In this document: in pieces, positions 54,638 through 64,000 of the stretch
How positions within the stretch are numbered: position 1 is the first letter of the stretch
Layout of the letters: every line of letters begins with the position of its first letter
NCBI GenBank assembly: GCA_033239005.1
Contig: BSQZ01000006.1
Location: forward strand, 1,450,001-1,514,000
Origin: Lamellibrachia satsuma
Lineage: Eukaryota; Annelida; Polychaeta; Sabellida; Siboglinidae
Direction of reading: 5' to 3'
DNA: 64,000 nt
Notes under the pieces: model-generated
The model's input: the letters and a program-made list of their open reading frames with translations, nothing else
The model's database searches: none
What the model was told of the DNA's origin: nothing
Made by a program: the position numbers and the translations under genes

Positions 54638-57600
54638 ATGCCAGCCAGCTCAACGGACAGTGTGAGCCACTTAGTTGGGGAGACATTGACTGCGACCTTC
54701 GCTGCCAGTGGCTTCGGCAGTGGCGCACATTACGGTACAACAGGCTCCACCTGTAACTTGCAGCAGAAGCTTGTGTCGGGGTCAAAGCGGATCCTCATGA
54801 AAAAGATAGACTTTGCATCTGGTTCGAAGCAGAGCTCGTTCCAGCTGGACAGCCTGCGGGCAAAGTATACACCATTGAATTCGTCGAGTGCTACAACGAT
54901 TAACTGTTTCAAGAATGGCAACACAATTCACACCAAGAAGGGTGAGTGTTTTGTGTGTTAAATTTATGTCACCGTGCCTTGTTAGAAAATGTACAATATT
55001 TTAGAATCTCTATAAAACGTAAACCCTGAGTTTGGTTTTTATGTCTTCCCAATAATTGTTTCATTATCCCAGTTGATAATAGTATTATATCTCCATAAAA
55101 ACTGAAACTGTCATTAGAGTTGACTAGATGCATACATAATTTTGCTAGTTCAAAAGCATAGTTGAATCGTCATATTAAATTGTTATTGTGTGAATTGAAT
55201 AATATAATTACATAACTGCATGATTTCCACAGGTGAACCCCAGAAACATGTTGATGGACTGCCCGTACCAAAGGTGGTTCTTTTCCCACCGGAGAGGGTC
55301 AAGCTCGAGTGGCCAAATGTCCGACGCATTGGTGCTGGCCTTGAGAACATGGGCAACACGTGCTTCCTTAACTCAGTGCTGCAGTGTCTCACGTACACGC
55401 CCCCACTCATTAATTATATCTTTTCTAACGAGCACTCGAGCATGTGTAAGTCTTTTTTGGTTGTTCATGTGCAATGGCTAGAAGTGTGATTTTAGGTCTC
55501 CGAGATATGTCTAGAAATCTGATCATCAAAGTAGTTGAGAACATAAGTTTTATCTTGAATGGAATTGGAGGTGACTAAAATATGTTAGTGGTAAAATATG
55601 TTTATAAACTGTTGATAAAATGACATAATTATGCAGCAATTTGGTAATGGTACTATGATATACTGCTGTCTGGTATGATACTATGATATACTGCTGTCTG
55701 GTATGGTACTATGATGTACTGCTGTCTGGTATGATGCTATGATATGCTAGCTCATTTGTGCAAATGTGTTATTTAATGCTGATGAAATCATAAGACAAAC
55801 TTTCAAATTATTTTTGACTGGGCCTAGTTGAAATTTGGCGAAAAAGGCAAAAGTGGCAATGTCTCTATATACTACAACATCATGCTTCTCATACTTCTGT
55901 CAGTTACCTGATCTAACAACGTCAGTGCCACAACATTGTTTGGACAATGCATCAACTAAAATGCAATATACAATCGATGGTACAAACACTCACTCAGCAT
56001 GACTGGTATCTGTAGGTAAACAAAATGGCTTCTGTATGATGTGTGAAATCCAGCGGCATATCCGTCGCTGCCTCGACTTGAATGGAGGCGTTGTTAGACC
56101 ATACTCGGTATTTCACAAGCTCAAAGGTAGGTTGACTGTTTCAGCATGTTTTCAAATACAGAATGGCTGCATTTCCCCTGCCATGGTAGAGATAACTAAA
56201 GTTTGTATATGTTTTGTGTCAGCTAAAAGTGTTTAATCTTGTCTGATGAGCAGATTTGGGTTCAGTTATCAGTTCCAATCACACCTCAAAAATACCAACC
56301 ATAGACGTACTACTCAACGCCAAAAAAATTGCATTTATTTTAGAGCAGCATCATATAATTTCTGTATGTTATGGTATTCACAACACTTTATATTTAATGA
56401 TTTTTTGTAGCGACTAATTTGAGTTAAGTTGCATGATGTAATCGAAAAAGTAATCGAAAATATCTATAACATTTTACCAATTCTAATTACTTTTAATAAC
56501 AAAACGGAATTGGAATTGGCGTTTCAATTACAGTGTAATTGACTCCAAATCCCCTCATGAGTTTGAGATGATAAAAATAGTATGCCACTTGTAGTTAAAA
56601 TCCTGCATCTATTCCAATGGGACTGTTTCTGTGAGTAAGTGTTTAACAATACAAATGTGTGAATGTATTTCTTGTGGACATCCGCAGAGATCGCCCGCCA
56701 CTTACAGTACGGCCGACAGGAAGACGCTCACGAGTTCTTGCGATACGTTGTCAATGCCATGCAGACTTCATGTCTCAATGGATACTCCAAGTGAGTTGTT
56801 GTTATATGTCTACCAAGATGTTCTGACATGATGTGTGTCTTGCTTATCTATTGTATGGTAGTTTGTGAGTGTATGTCCCCTCAGTTTCGCATGTATGGCT
56901 GACAGTTTTTTAGGCCCAGGGCCCATCGGGATGGGTTGCACATTACAAAAATAAAAAATTCCCCCAGGTGTGGGGATATTATGAAGGAACCTATGTGGGC
57001 GTTTGACGTAGATTACATAACTCGGAACAATAGTGCGTAGAATTGTTAGCACTGCATGTTTTCTACAATTATGCCGAGTTTGTGATCTATGTTAAGCGCC
57101 CACATACGTTGTTTCGTACGGTATGAACACTTCGTGAAACCGGCAGTTGTTCATGATTTTTTAGGCATGAAGTTGTCATTGCCATTGGTCTACCAAAACT
57201 TGACTGGGTCATGCAAGGAGTTATAAGCTCTTGACTGGGTCATGCAAGGAGTTATAAGGTCTTGACTGGGTCATGCAAGGTGTTATAAGGTCTTGACTGA
57301 CTGGGTCATGCAAGGAGTTATAAGGTCTTGACTGGGTCATGCAAGGAGTTATAAGCTCTTGCAGTGGCTGCCTTTTCTCCCATGCAACGCTGGGCAGCTT
57401 GTACAATGTTTCTAGACCACTGATCATCATTAGAATATTTCAATTGCACTTATAACATTGTAATTTGAAGCATATTTTGTAAAAGTTCATGACAGTATTG
57501 TTTCATTAATATTCTTCACTGTTAATAGATTTATATGGTTCAGAAACATTATTGATTTGTGTATGATTTGGTTTCAGGCTGGATAAGATCAGCCGGGAGA

Positions 57601-60600
57601 CAACAGTGGTCAACCAGATATTTGGAGGATTTCTTCGTAGCCAGGGTAGGCAGAATTACTTGAGTTGATCATTTCATGGTTTCAGAAAAATTCTTGTACC
57701 ATTTTTGTGATTTCTCCCAAACTGTACGTTAGATGATTATATGATTTTATTCTAGCTACAACTATGAAGTTAACTTTTTAATGTTTCAACAACCTTTGGT
57801 TGTCTTCTTCAGAAATTGAAATGTGTAATTTAGTTCCAGGTGGTGTAGTGAGCAGGCTCTCCAACACGTGGGTTCATAGTTGTTATGAAATTTTTTTATT
57901 TTTATAATCAATGAATTCCCAACCTGATAAACATTTTAACTAATATATGTTAGATGCATATTTTGGGAGATATTAGTTTTTGTCGAATAACCAGTCCACT
58001 GGGTAAACAGATATTCACGTGGTACTGCTGGAAATTCTTGTGTTTTATGCCTTTCATGTTGCCACATACAAAAGTCTAGCGAGAATAGCCTGGTTTTGGC
58101 GTGGCGCATCACATATATACATAATGTTACTGCATAATGTACATCAGTAAACTTTTTGCCTTTATTGTCAGAATACTGAATACAAGTACACTACATTATT
58201 TTGCTAATCACGTGACTGCCCAGTAGACAACTTACAGTGGTGTTTACCTTGTATAAATGTGATGAATCTCTCTGTTGCAGTTGTATGTCTCCGATGTAAG
58301 ACACATTCAAACACATACGACCCCTTCCTGGATATCAGTCTTGATGTGAAGGTAAGTTGACACAGGCAAGGAAGTACCAGTAATGTTGTGTACAAATGTT
58401 TTTTTATGTTGCTGAACATCCCAGTGTGATATAGACATTAGAACCAATCCTTAAAAGGGTAACGGTACGTTCTTATATAGCGTGGTATCCAGTCCATAGG
58501 ACTGTTGAAAGCACTTTACACTTCACCCCCTGGCAGACCTGTCCATTCATTCAACTTCTCTGGGAAGCATTCAGCCACACACCGTAATTACTGTGCGAAG
58601 ACTATTCATTCATATATCCACCTTTGTCTGTAGCCAGGTACTCATTTATATAGCTCAGTGAACTATAGCAATGTTGGGTGAACGAAATTGGGAAAGCTTC
58701 GAAACTGCAGCAGAGGATTCAATCCCGGGTTCTCTTGTTGAGAGTTTATATCTGATACGCCACAGCACTCCACTAATGCACACTATTTACCGAATGAAAT
58801 GACAAGCACTGTTTAATTGCTACAGATACCCTATTGGTTTAGCGACATAGACATCTGAAGACGTTGTAGTACCCAGCAGTGTTTAGTCTTGTGCATTGTT
58901 CATAGGCCTGACTCACTTGACTGTTGCAGAATGTGTCCAGTGTGCCGAAAGCCTTTGAAAGATTTGTCCACCCGGAGATGTTGGACAACGATAATGCATA
59001 CAGCTGCTCCAAGTATGTGACATCGTTGTACCATATCTACTTGACATCTGTCACGCATTTATTTCTCTAATGATCGGTGCTGATTCTTGGTTTATGCTAC
59101 ATCGAATCCCTAGTCAAATATTGCATTAATCAGTATATATTATATGCTATATATGCTTTGACCATAGCATGTTTAGGCACATGCTATGGTCAACCAGATC
59201 GTTTACCTCCTTTGTGCAACCAGTGTGAAGTAAATTCTACGATCCACCGGTCATTCCTTTTCACTTACTAAACAGAGGTTTCCACTTTCCATGTTGATAA
59301 ACCAATGAACTGTGCCGATTTTGTAATTCCAAGTTCTTAAATTAAAATGATACATTAATGACAATTTGTAATGAAAGGGGCTTCCCCAGCAAGTGCCGAC
59401 TTCTGGTGTTGTCATATTCTGGATAAAAAGGGTAGAGTTGTATACTGGATAAAATGGGATAACAAATCTTGTGGGGTGTTGCACCAGGTAAAACAATGTG
59501 TTTGTAGCAACGTCGGACTTTCGGTCGAGGGGACCGGGGTTCAAAACCACGTGTGGCAGAGCGTCGGACTTTTCGGTCGAAGGGACCAGGGTTCAAAACC
59601 ACCTGCTGCCGTTTCAAAACCTGGGCAAATTTGTTCACCCCACTTTGCTCGTGTCTTTCGGAAGAGACACTAAAAAGTCGTTGGTCCCTTCTACCTGGTG
59701 TCTATGCCAGGGGAAGTAAAAGATCCCACACAGGGGGTAAATGTGTAACCTGTTGTGGACTCAAAGAGTGGTGGTCTCAATCTCTAACCCACCAATTCCC
59801 GGCACGTGAGAGGCGCCGAATGGCAGAATCATCAACATAATGATGTTGGCCTTTTAATGTTGTTGCAGGTGTAAACAGAAGGTGGCGGCTCAGAAACGAT
59901 TCACGATACACCGGCCATCTAATGTTCTCACACTGCAACTAAAGAGGTACGTGACGTGTGTTGTGTTCACATGCTGCCTGCTGAGCACCGGGAGACTGTG
60001 CCAGTACGTTGTCTTCTACATGTCTTGGACATCATTTAATTTAAACTTGCCCAAAGAACTTGGTTCAAATAAATAGTTTATTGTAGCTCAATAAGGAAAT
60101 ATGTACATGTAATGTAATTCCCAAGAAATTACTGTAATGGTGTGCTGCCACCTGGTGAATGACAACACACCAACAACATCCATCACTCCCCAACAGTGGC
60201 GCCACTCATCATATCACCAGTGCCACAGCTTCGTTATAAATTCGAAATGGACATCGGACAATTGCGGAGTGGTATAAACGAATTGTTGCTACATCATTGC
60301 AACTGTGCACTTGAGTATACATAACATAATTTCAAGCCAAAATGAACTTTATTGTGTTTCTAGACATGTTTTCAATGCAAATACTATCAACAATTGTATG
60401 CAAATCTCTCATTTTCTTGAAAAAATTAAGAGTTTACCAAATGAAATAAAGATATGCAGAATCAGCACATCAAATATAAGTTGTGGCAGTGGTGAATTGG
60501 TTAGTAGTGTGGTTGTGACGTGGTTGCTTATCTACTCATGCAGGTTTGACATACATCGGATGTTTGGCAAAGTGACCCGTCACATTGACTTCCCGGAGAA

Positions 60601-63600
60601 GATTGACATCCGGCCGTACATGAGTGTCAAGCAGGTACGTGGCCATTTACAACACCCTTTGCCATGCTAGAAAATAAAAATTAATTTCCTGAGCCAGCAA
60701 AGTAAACATATTTTAGATGTACCTGTAACTTCTTTGGTGTTACATTTCTGGTGTTGTTTATTGAGCTCAACACTCTGTTTTCCAGCTTCCCTGAGTTTGT
60801 TTGAATACTTTATACTTGTATGTTCTTTGTATTTTTAATGTGTTGGCGTTTACCTACTTCTGTGACCAATTGAAATACTTCAAATGTATTTTTACTCGAA
60901 GTACATTTTTACAAGTACTTTCCCTTTATCTAGCTTTTTTCTGCTGGCTACTTTTAGCTTTGCTCAAATTCCGCAAATTTGTACATGCACAAGCCCTGGC
61001 TGTTTCTAGGGTGAAGCCATCATGTACCAGTTGTACGGTGTGCTGGTGCACCAAGGGATGTCCAGCAACTCTGGTCACTACTACTGCTACGTGAAAGGGT
61101 CAGACAAGATGTGGTACACCATGAACGACAACTTTGTGAGTATTCCTCATCTTGCCCCAGATTCATTCAGTCATGTCCACATGCAAAGTAGTTGGCAAAA
61201 TAGACTTGACAGATGGAGTCCACAGCAGGTTACACGTATACCCCGTGTGGGATCTTTTATTCCCTTACATAGACACTGCTAAAACATCTGTTAAATTTTG
61301 TGGTTCTTTTGCGGCAGGCCTGTCTTTCTTTGGGCTTCATTGCTTTTCCATTCAGTAGTTATGTTGATTGTGGTTTCGGGTTTGCAGTAGGGCAATAGAA
61401 ATATTTAAGGGTCTAAATGAGATTTATTACATGTTGTAGCTGTGATGGAAATGTTCTTGTTGCACTGCTATGCTTCACCAGTTGTGTCTGTATTAGCTGT
61501 GATTTGTGAAGTTTGTGTCCCTTATTGTGCTGACAGTTGCTGACACTGATGGTGATGTAATTGTACTTGCAGGTGCAGCAAGCCAGTCTGGGGCGTGTGC
61601 TCAACGCTGAAGCCTACCTCCTGTTTTACATCAAGCAGAAGCTCCTTGGGACCAACAATGTGATAGGACTGAAGGTAAGACTGACACGAACAATGCCACA
61701 GGACTGAAGGTAAGACTGACATGAACAATGCCGTAGAGCTGAAGGTAAGACTGACACAACCAGTGTCATAGGACTGAAGGTAAGACTGACACGAACAATG
61801 CTGTAGGACTGAAGGTAAAACTGACACGAACAATGCCATAGTACTGAAAGTAAGACTGACATGAACATTGCCATAGGACTGAAAGTAAGACTGACATGAA
61901 CATTGCCATAGGACTGAAAGTAAGACAGACATGAACATTGCCATAGGACTGAAAGTAAGACTGACACAAACATTACCATAGGACTGAAGGTAAGACTGAC
62001 ATGAACAATGTGATATTACTGGAGGTAGAGCTGTGAAACGCTGCACTTCAACTTTCTGAATGTCTGTCTTGGTGTGGGGTGACCAGGTGCAAGTAGCATA
62101 TGTGGTTTTCCTCACTTGGGGTGGTGCTCTTGATTAGGCTAAGCGTCTTTCTGGCTTTGTTTTGCACCTTGTTGATGTGTGGCTGCCACGATAACTTCGT
62201 ATTGATGTTAATTCCCAGGTAGTCCTGGTTGTCAGTCCGTGGGATCTGTTGGTCATCCATATAGTAATCATGTTATGTACTTATGTTCTGTTATAAAGTA
62301 GAATGATTTCCTTGCAGAAACCTGACCTAAAGCCTCTGCCTGACCACGCGGCGAAGCACGAAGCCAAGCGGGTGACAAACGGTCCAACAGGTTAGATGCA
62401 TTTCGAGCCTTGTCTCTTTTTCCCCCTTCTTCGTCCTGCCCTATTTACCCTGCCAATCCTCCCCTATTTACCCCGTTCATCCTGCCCTATTTACCCAACC
62501 CACCTTACCCTATCTATCCTGTCTGTTATTTGTTATGTTTTTATGAAGACACGTATATACTTCCATTCATATGTAGACTGGTTTGTGTTATTCAGGGGAG
62601 CCGGCCCGGGAACTTGGTGTGCCCATCAGTAGACCGACGATTATACCCACTTCCACGAAGACGCCTCCTGCCCCAGAGCGCAAATTGTCACCCTTGGCAG
62701 GCATCACCCAGCGCGACAAGATCTCGTTTGGGATCAAGTCCCATGGCGTCTCTGAGAAAGTAGCCTATAGTCAGAAGCCGCGAATTGTCATGCATATCAA
62801 GAAGGGAAAAGTGAGCTATAGTTCCGTCTCTGATAAACAAGGCACAGTTACCACGGCAACGCCACAGAATGTTGTCAACAAGAAGCTAGTGCCATACAAC
62901 GATGATGATGATGAATCTGATACATTACCAGAGAAAGGGGCCGCTTCAGCGAATCATAAAGAACAGGAGAACGAGAAGAAGGTGGCAGAGTCGAAAAAGA
63001 GCAAGGCGTTTGAGCCGGTGTTTGATAAACGACTCAATGCAACGCTGGCTGTGCCTGGTGCATATGGCTCGCTGGACAAGGAGGTCAGTCGAACTGGACA
63101 CGACGGGAAGTCACTGAAGAATATGATGTCGAGTGACATGAGTGTATCAAAGGCAGCACAGGACGACACACTGAAACTGAAGCACATGATGAATGAGAGA
63201 CTGACCGTACAAGTTGACTTGCCCACTACTGGTTCAAAGGTCAATGCTACAACCCGCTGGGACATCCATCACCAGGATGCAGAGGCACCGTCCTCTGTTG
63301 GTTCTTGTTCTAGCACTGGCAGCATCAACTCGACAACGAAGTGGCAGGTGACACCGCAGAGATGTCAGGGGCCGACCAACGGGCCGTTGAGCCCATTAGA
63401 GGTGGCGTGTGTCGCTGGCTTCACTGTTAAATCTCGACTGGACTCTGTTACTGATGACTTAAAGTCGGCGTCAAAGAACACAACTCCACCAACCAACGGC
63501 CAGGTGGCTGCACCCATTATCATGGCAACCGGGGATCATTTATCACCCAGCAGCAGCAGTCGCAGTAGTCATAGTTCTTCTTTAAGCACAAACACGAGTT

Positions 63601-64000
63601 CTGCTGCGTGCTGCAAGCACACAGGATCAGTCGAATCATCGTCCATGTTGACTGCAAGCAGCTCTCTTCCAGTCACCAGTGCATCATCGTCGGTGGCGTC
63701 CTCAAGCGGCAGCGGTCGGAAACACAAGAAGCACAAAAAGAAGTATAAGCGGGAGGCGACGGAAGATGAAGATGACGATGACATACCCCGGAAGAAGAGG
63801 AAAAAGAAAAAGAAGAAGCACAAACGTGACCCATCACCGGCTAGTGACGGTGATGCGTCACCCGACAGTACACGACACACAGGTGACGCATCACCCACCC
63901 CTGAGCTTGTGTGGGTTGAGAAGACGAAGGAGACTATCGAGAGGGAGCATCACAAGCATCACAAAGGTGGGGACATTGTTTTGCAGGCAATTTGTGTAAA
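54638..64000 (+). CDS. USP36: USP36/USP42-type ubiquitin carboxyl-terminal hydrolase, 13 exons, 3' end outside window
   Basis: Coding exons: (acceptor 54611) 54638-54941, 55233-55445, 56016-56126, 56688-56790, 57578-57645, 58281-58351, 58930-59012, 59869-59946, 60544-60634, 61010-61135, 61573-61674, 62318-62390, 62596 to at least ~63966 (possible donor AAAG/GTGGGG) or beyond 64000. All phases agree. The family is a nucleolar cysteine protease that removes ubiquitin from rRNA-synthesis factors and histone H2B. The catalytic triad is intact: Cys145 in NMGNTCFLN, His397 in NSGHYYCYV, Asn413/Asp414 in MNDN. Zinc-ribbon pairs CLRC and CSKC are present. [19 protein letters not shown] before the domain and ELGVPISR after it are USP36/42 landmarks. 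The tail is Ser/Lys-rich, with [11 protein letters not shown] and [13 protein letters not shown] basic clusters likely acting as nucleolar signals. Confidence 0.93.
55650..55745 (+). repeat. ~28-bp tandem repeat, about 3.5 units
   Basis: GGTATGATACTATGATATAC and TGCTGTCT repeat with few changes, in USP36 intron 2. Confidence 0.88.
56992..57106. repeat. Imperfect ~34-bp inverted repeat
   Basis: TATGTGGGCGTTTGACGTAG and ACATAACTCGG (56992-57025) pair with the complement of CCGAGTTTGTGATCTATG and TTAAGCGCCCACATA (57074-57106), with about seven mismatches and a 48-nt spacer. Lies in USP36 intron 4. Could be a small MITE or a transcribed hairpin. Confidence 0.65.
57195..57362 (+). repeat. ~31-bp tandem repeat, about 5 units
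   Basis: CTTGACTGGGTCATGCAAGG and AGTTATAAGGT, with two partly expanded units, USP36 intron 4. Confidence 0.93.
58455..58775 (-). mobile_element. tRNA-headed SINE, family 1
   Basis: Aligns along its length with 37770-38092: body TATAGCGTGGTATCCAGTCC, AGGACTGTTGAAAGCACTTT and a minus-strand head near 58716-58775 with B-box-like GGATTGAATCCTC. Lies in USP36 intron 6, antisense. Confidence 0.75.
59500..59845 (+). mobile_element. SINE family 2 with tandemly duplicated tRNA-like head
   Basis: Two heads in a row: ACGTCGGACTTTCGGTCGAG with GGGGTTCAAAACCACG (about 59508-59552), then GGCAGAGCGTCGGACTTTTC with AGGGTTCAAAACCACC (59553-59602). Each carries an RNA polymerase III B-box-like motif. The body follows with CTGGGCAAATTTGTTCACCC, CGTGTCTTTCGGAAGAGACA and AGTAAAAGATCCCACACAG. 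It ends about 25 bp before the acceptor of USP36 exon 8 (59868). Confidence 0.75.
61666..62015 (+). repeat. 35-bp tandem array containing the USP36 exon 11 splice donor, 10 units
   Basis: Units begin every 35 bp from 61666 (61666, 61701, 61736, 61771, 61806, 61841, 61876, 61911, 61946, 61981), with a degenerate eleventh near 62016. Each holds GGACTGAAGGTAAGACTGAC or a close variant. The first unit straddles the exon 11/intron 11 border, and nearly every unit keeps an AAGGTAAGA or AAAGTAAGA donor sequence. Confidence 0.96.
62040..62262 (-). mobile_element. LINE reverse transcriptase fragment
   Basis: Minus-strand frame [40 protein letters not shown] and GLIKSTT-like sequence matches the region after the RT palm (YLGV...LSW..HI..) in jockey/BovB-like LINEs. 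It stops soon after. Lies in USP36 intron 11, right after the donor array. Confidence 0.8.

Noticed and set aside
61522..62115. 197-codon minus-strand frame with repeated [17 protein letters not shown]
   Set aside because: Reverse reading of the 35-bp splice-donor array inside USP36 intron 11 and exon 11.
62902..63999. Other frames and antisense frames in the USP36 tail
   Set aside because: Shadows of the single long exon 13 frame, which is open from 62596 to the window end and matches USP36-type composition.

Overview
The window is animal nuclear DNA. Genes are split by many GT-AG introns, intergenic DNA is AT-rich and full of dinucleotide tracts, and mobile elements belong to metazoan families (CR1/L2-like LINEs, Penelope-like elements, hAT and piggyBac DNA transposons, tRNA-headed SINEs). 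The gene content and repeats fit a marine invertebrate bilaterian (a mollusc or other lophotrochozoan, or a lancelet-like deuterostome). I cannot name the species.

Five protein genes can be reconstructed exon by exon, with reading phase agreeing at every junction. (1) NUBP1, + strand, 13357-31172, 11 coding exons, 329 aa: the cytosolic Fe-S scaffold ATPase, with very large introns. (2) An LRRC14/PRAME-like leucine-rich repeat gene, - strand, 31827-36246, 6 exons, 463 aa, convergent with NUBP1. (3) OXLD1, - strand, main coding exon 39607-39972. (4) CCDC137, + strand, 42397-50227, 7 exons, 285 aa, head to head with OXLD1. (5) A USP36/USP42-type deubiquitinase, + strand, 54638 to beyond the right edge, 13 coding exons visible, with the whole catalytic domain and much of the basic tail. 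From memory, OXLD1 and CCDC137 are also divergent neighbours in human 17q25.3, where USP36 also lies, so this may be an old linkage. USP36 and CCDC137 homologues are nucleolar, NUBP1 acts in cytosolic Fe-S assembly, and OXLD1 is probably mitochondrial; no operon-like logic is implied.

Layout. 1-13.3 kb: no gene recognised; microsatellites, a 591-bp insertion with perfect 15-bp target-site duplications and a ~48-bp minisatellite tail, a hAT element with a LINE nested in it, and a GC-rich hAT element. 13.3-31.2 kb: NUBP1, whose introns hold a twin-primed Penelope fragment, a 30-bp minisatellite split by two DNA transposons, a ~0.9-kb TG satellite, a LINE with an SGNH-type ORF1 and tandem 5' UTR monomers, and a piggyBac-like remnant. 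31.2-42.4 kb: LRRC14/PRAME-like gene, two orphan candidate exons, a SINE, OXLD1 and several LINE 3' tails. 42.4-50.5 kb: CCDC137, with a dead LINE reverse transcriptase and a Penelope fragment in intron 1. 50.5-64 kb: the USP36-like gene; its intron 11 begins with a 10-unit, 35-bp tandem array that repeats the exon 11 splice donor.

Most unusual observations: the tandem splice-donor array in USP36, the 15-bp-TSD minisatellite-tailed element near the left end, the inverted split GIY-YIG Penelope fragment, and a second copy of the NUBP1 exon 4 acceptor in intron 8.
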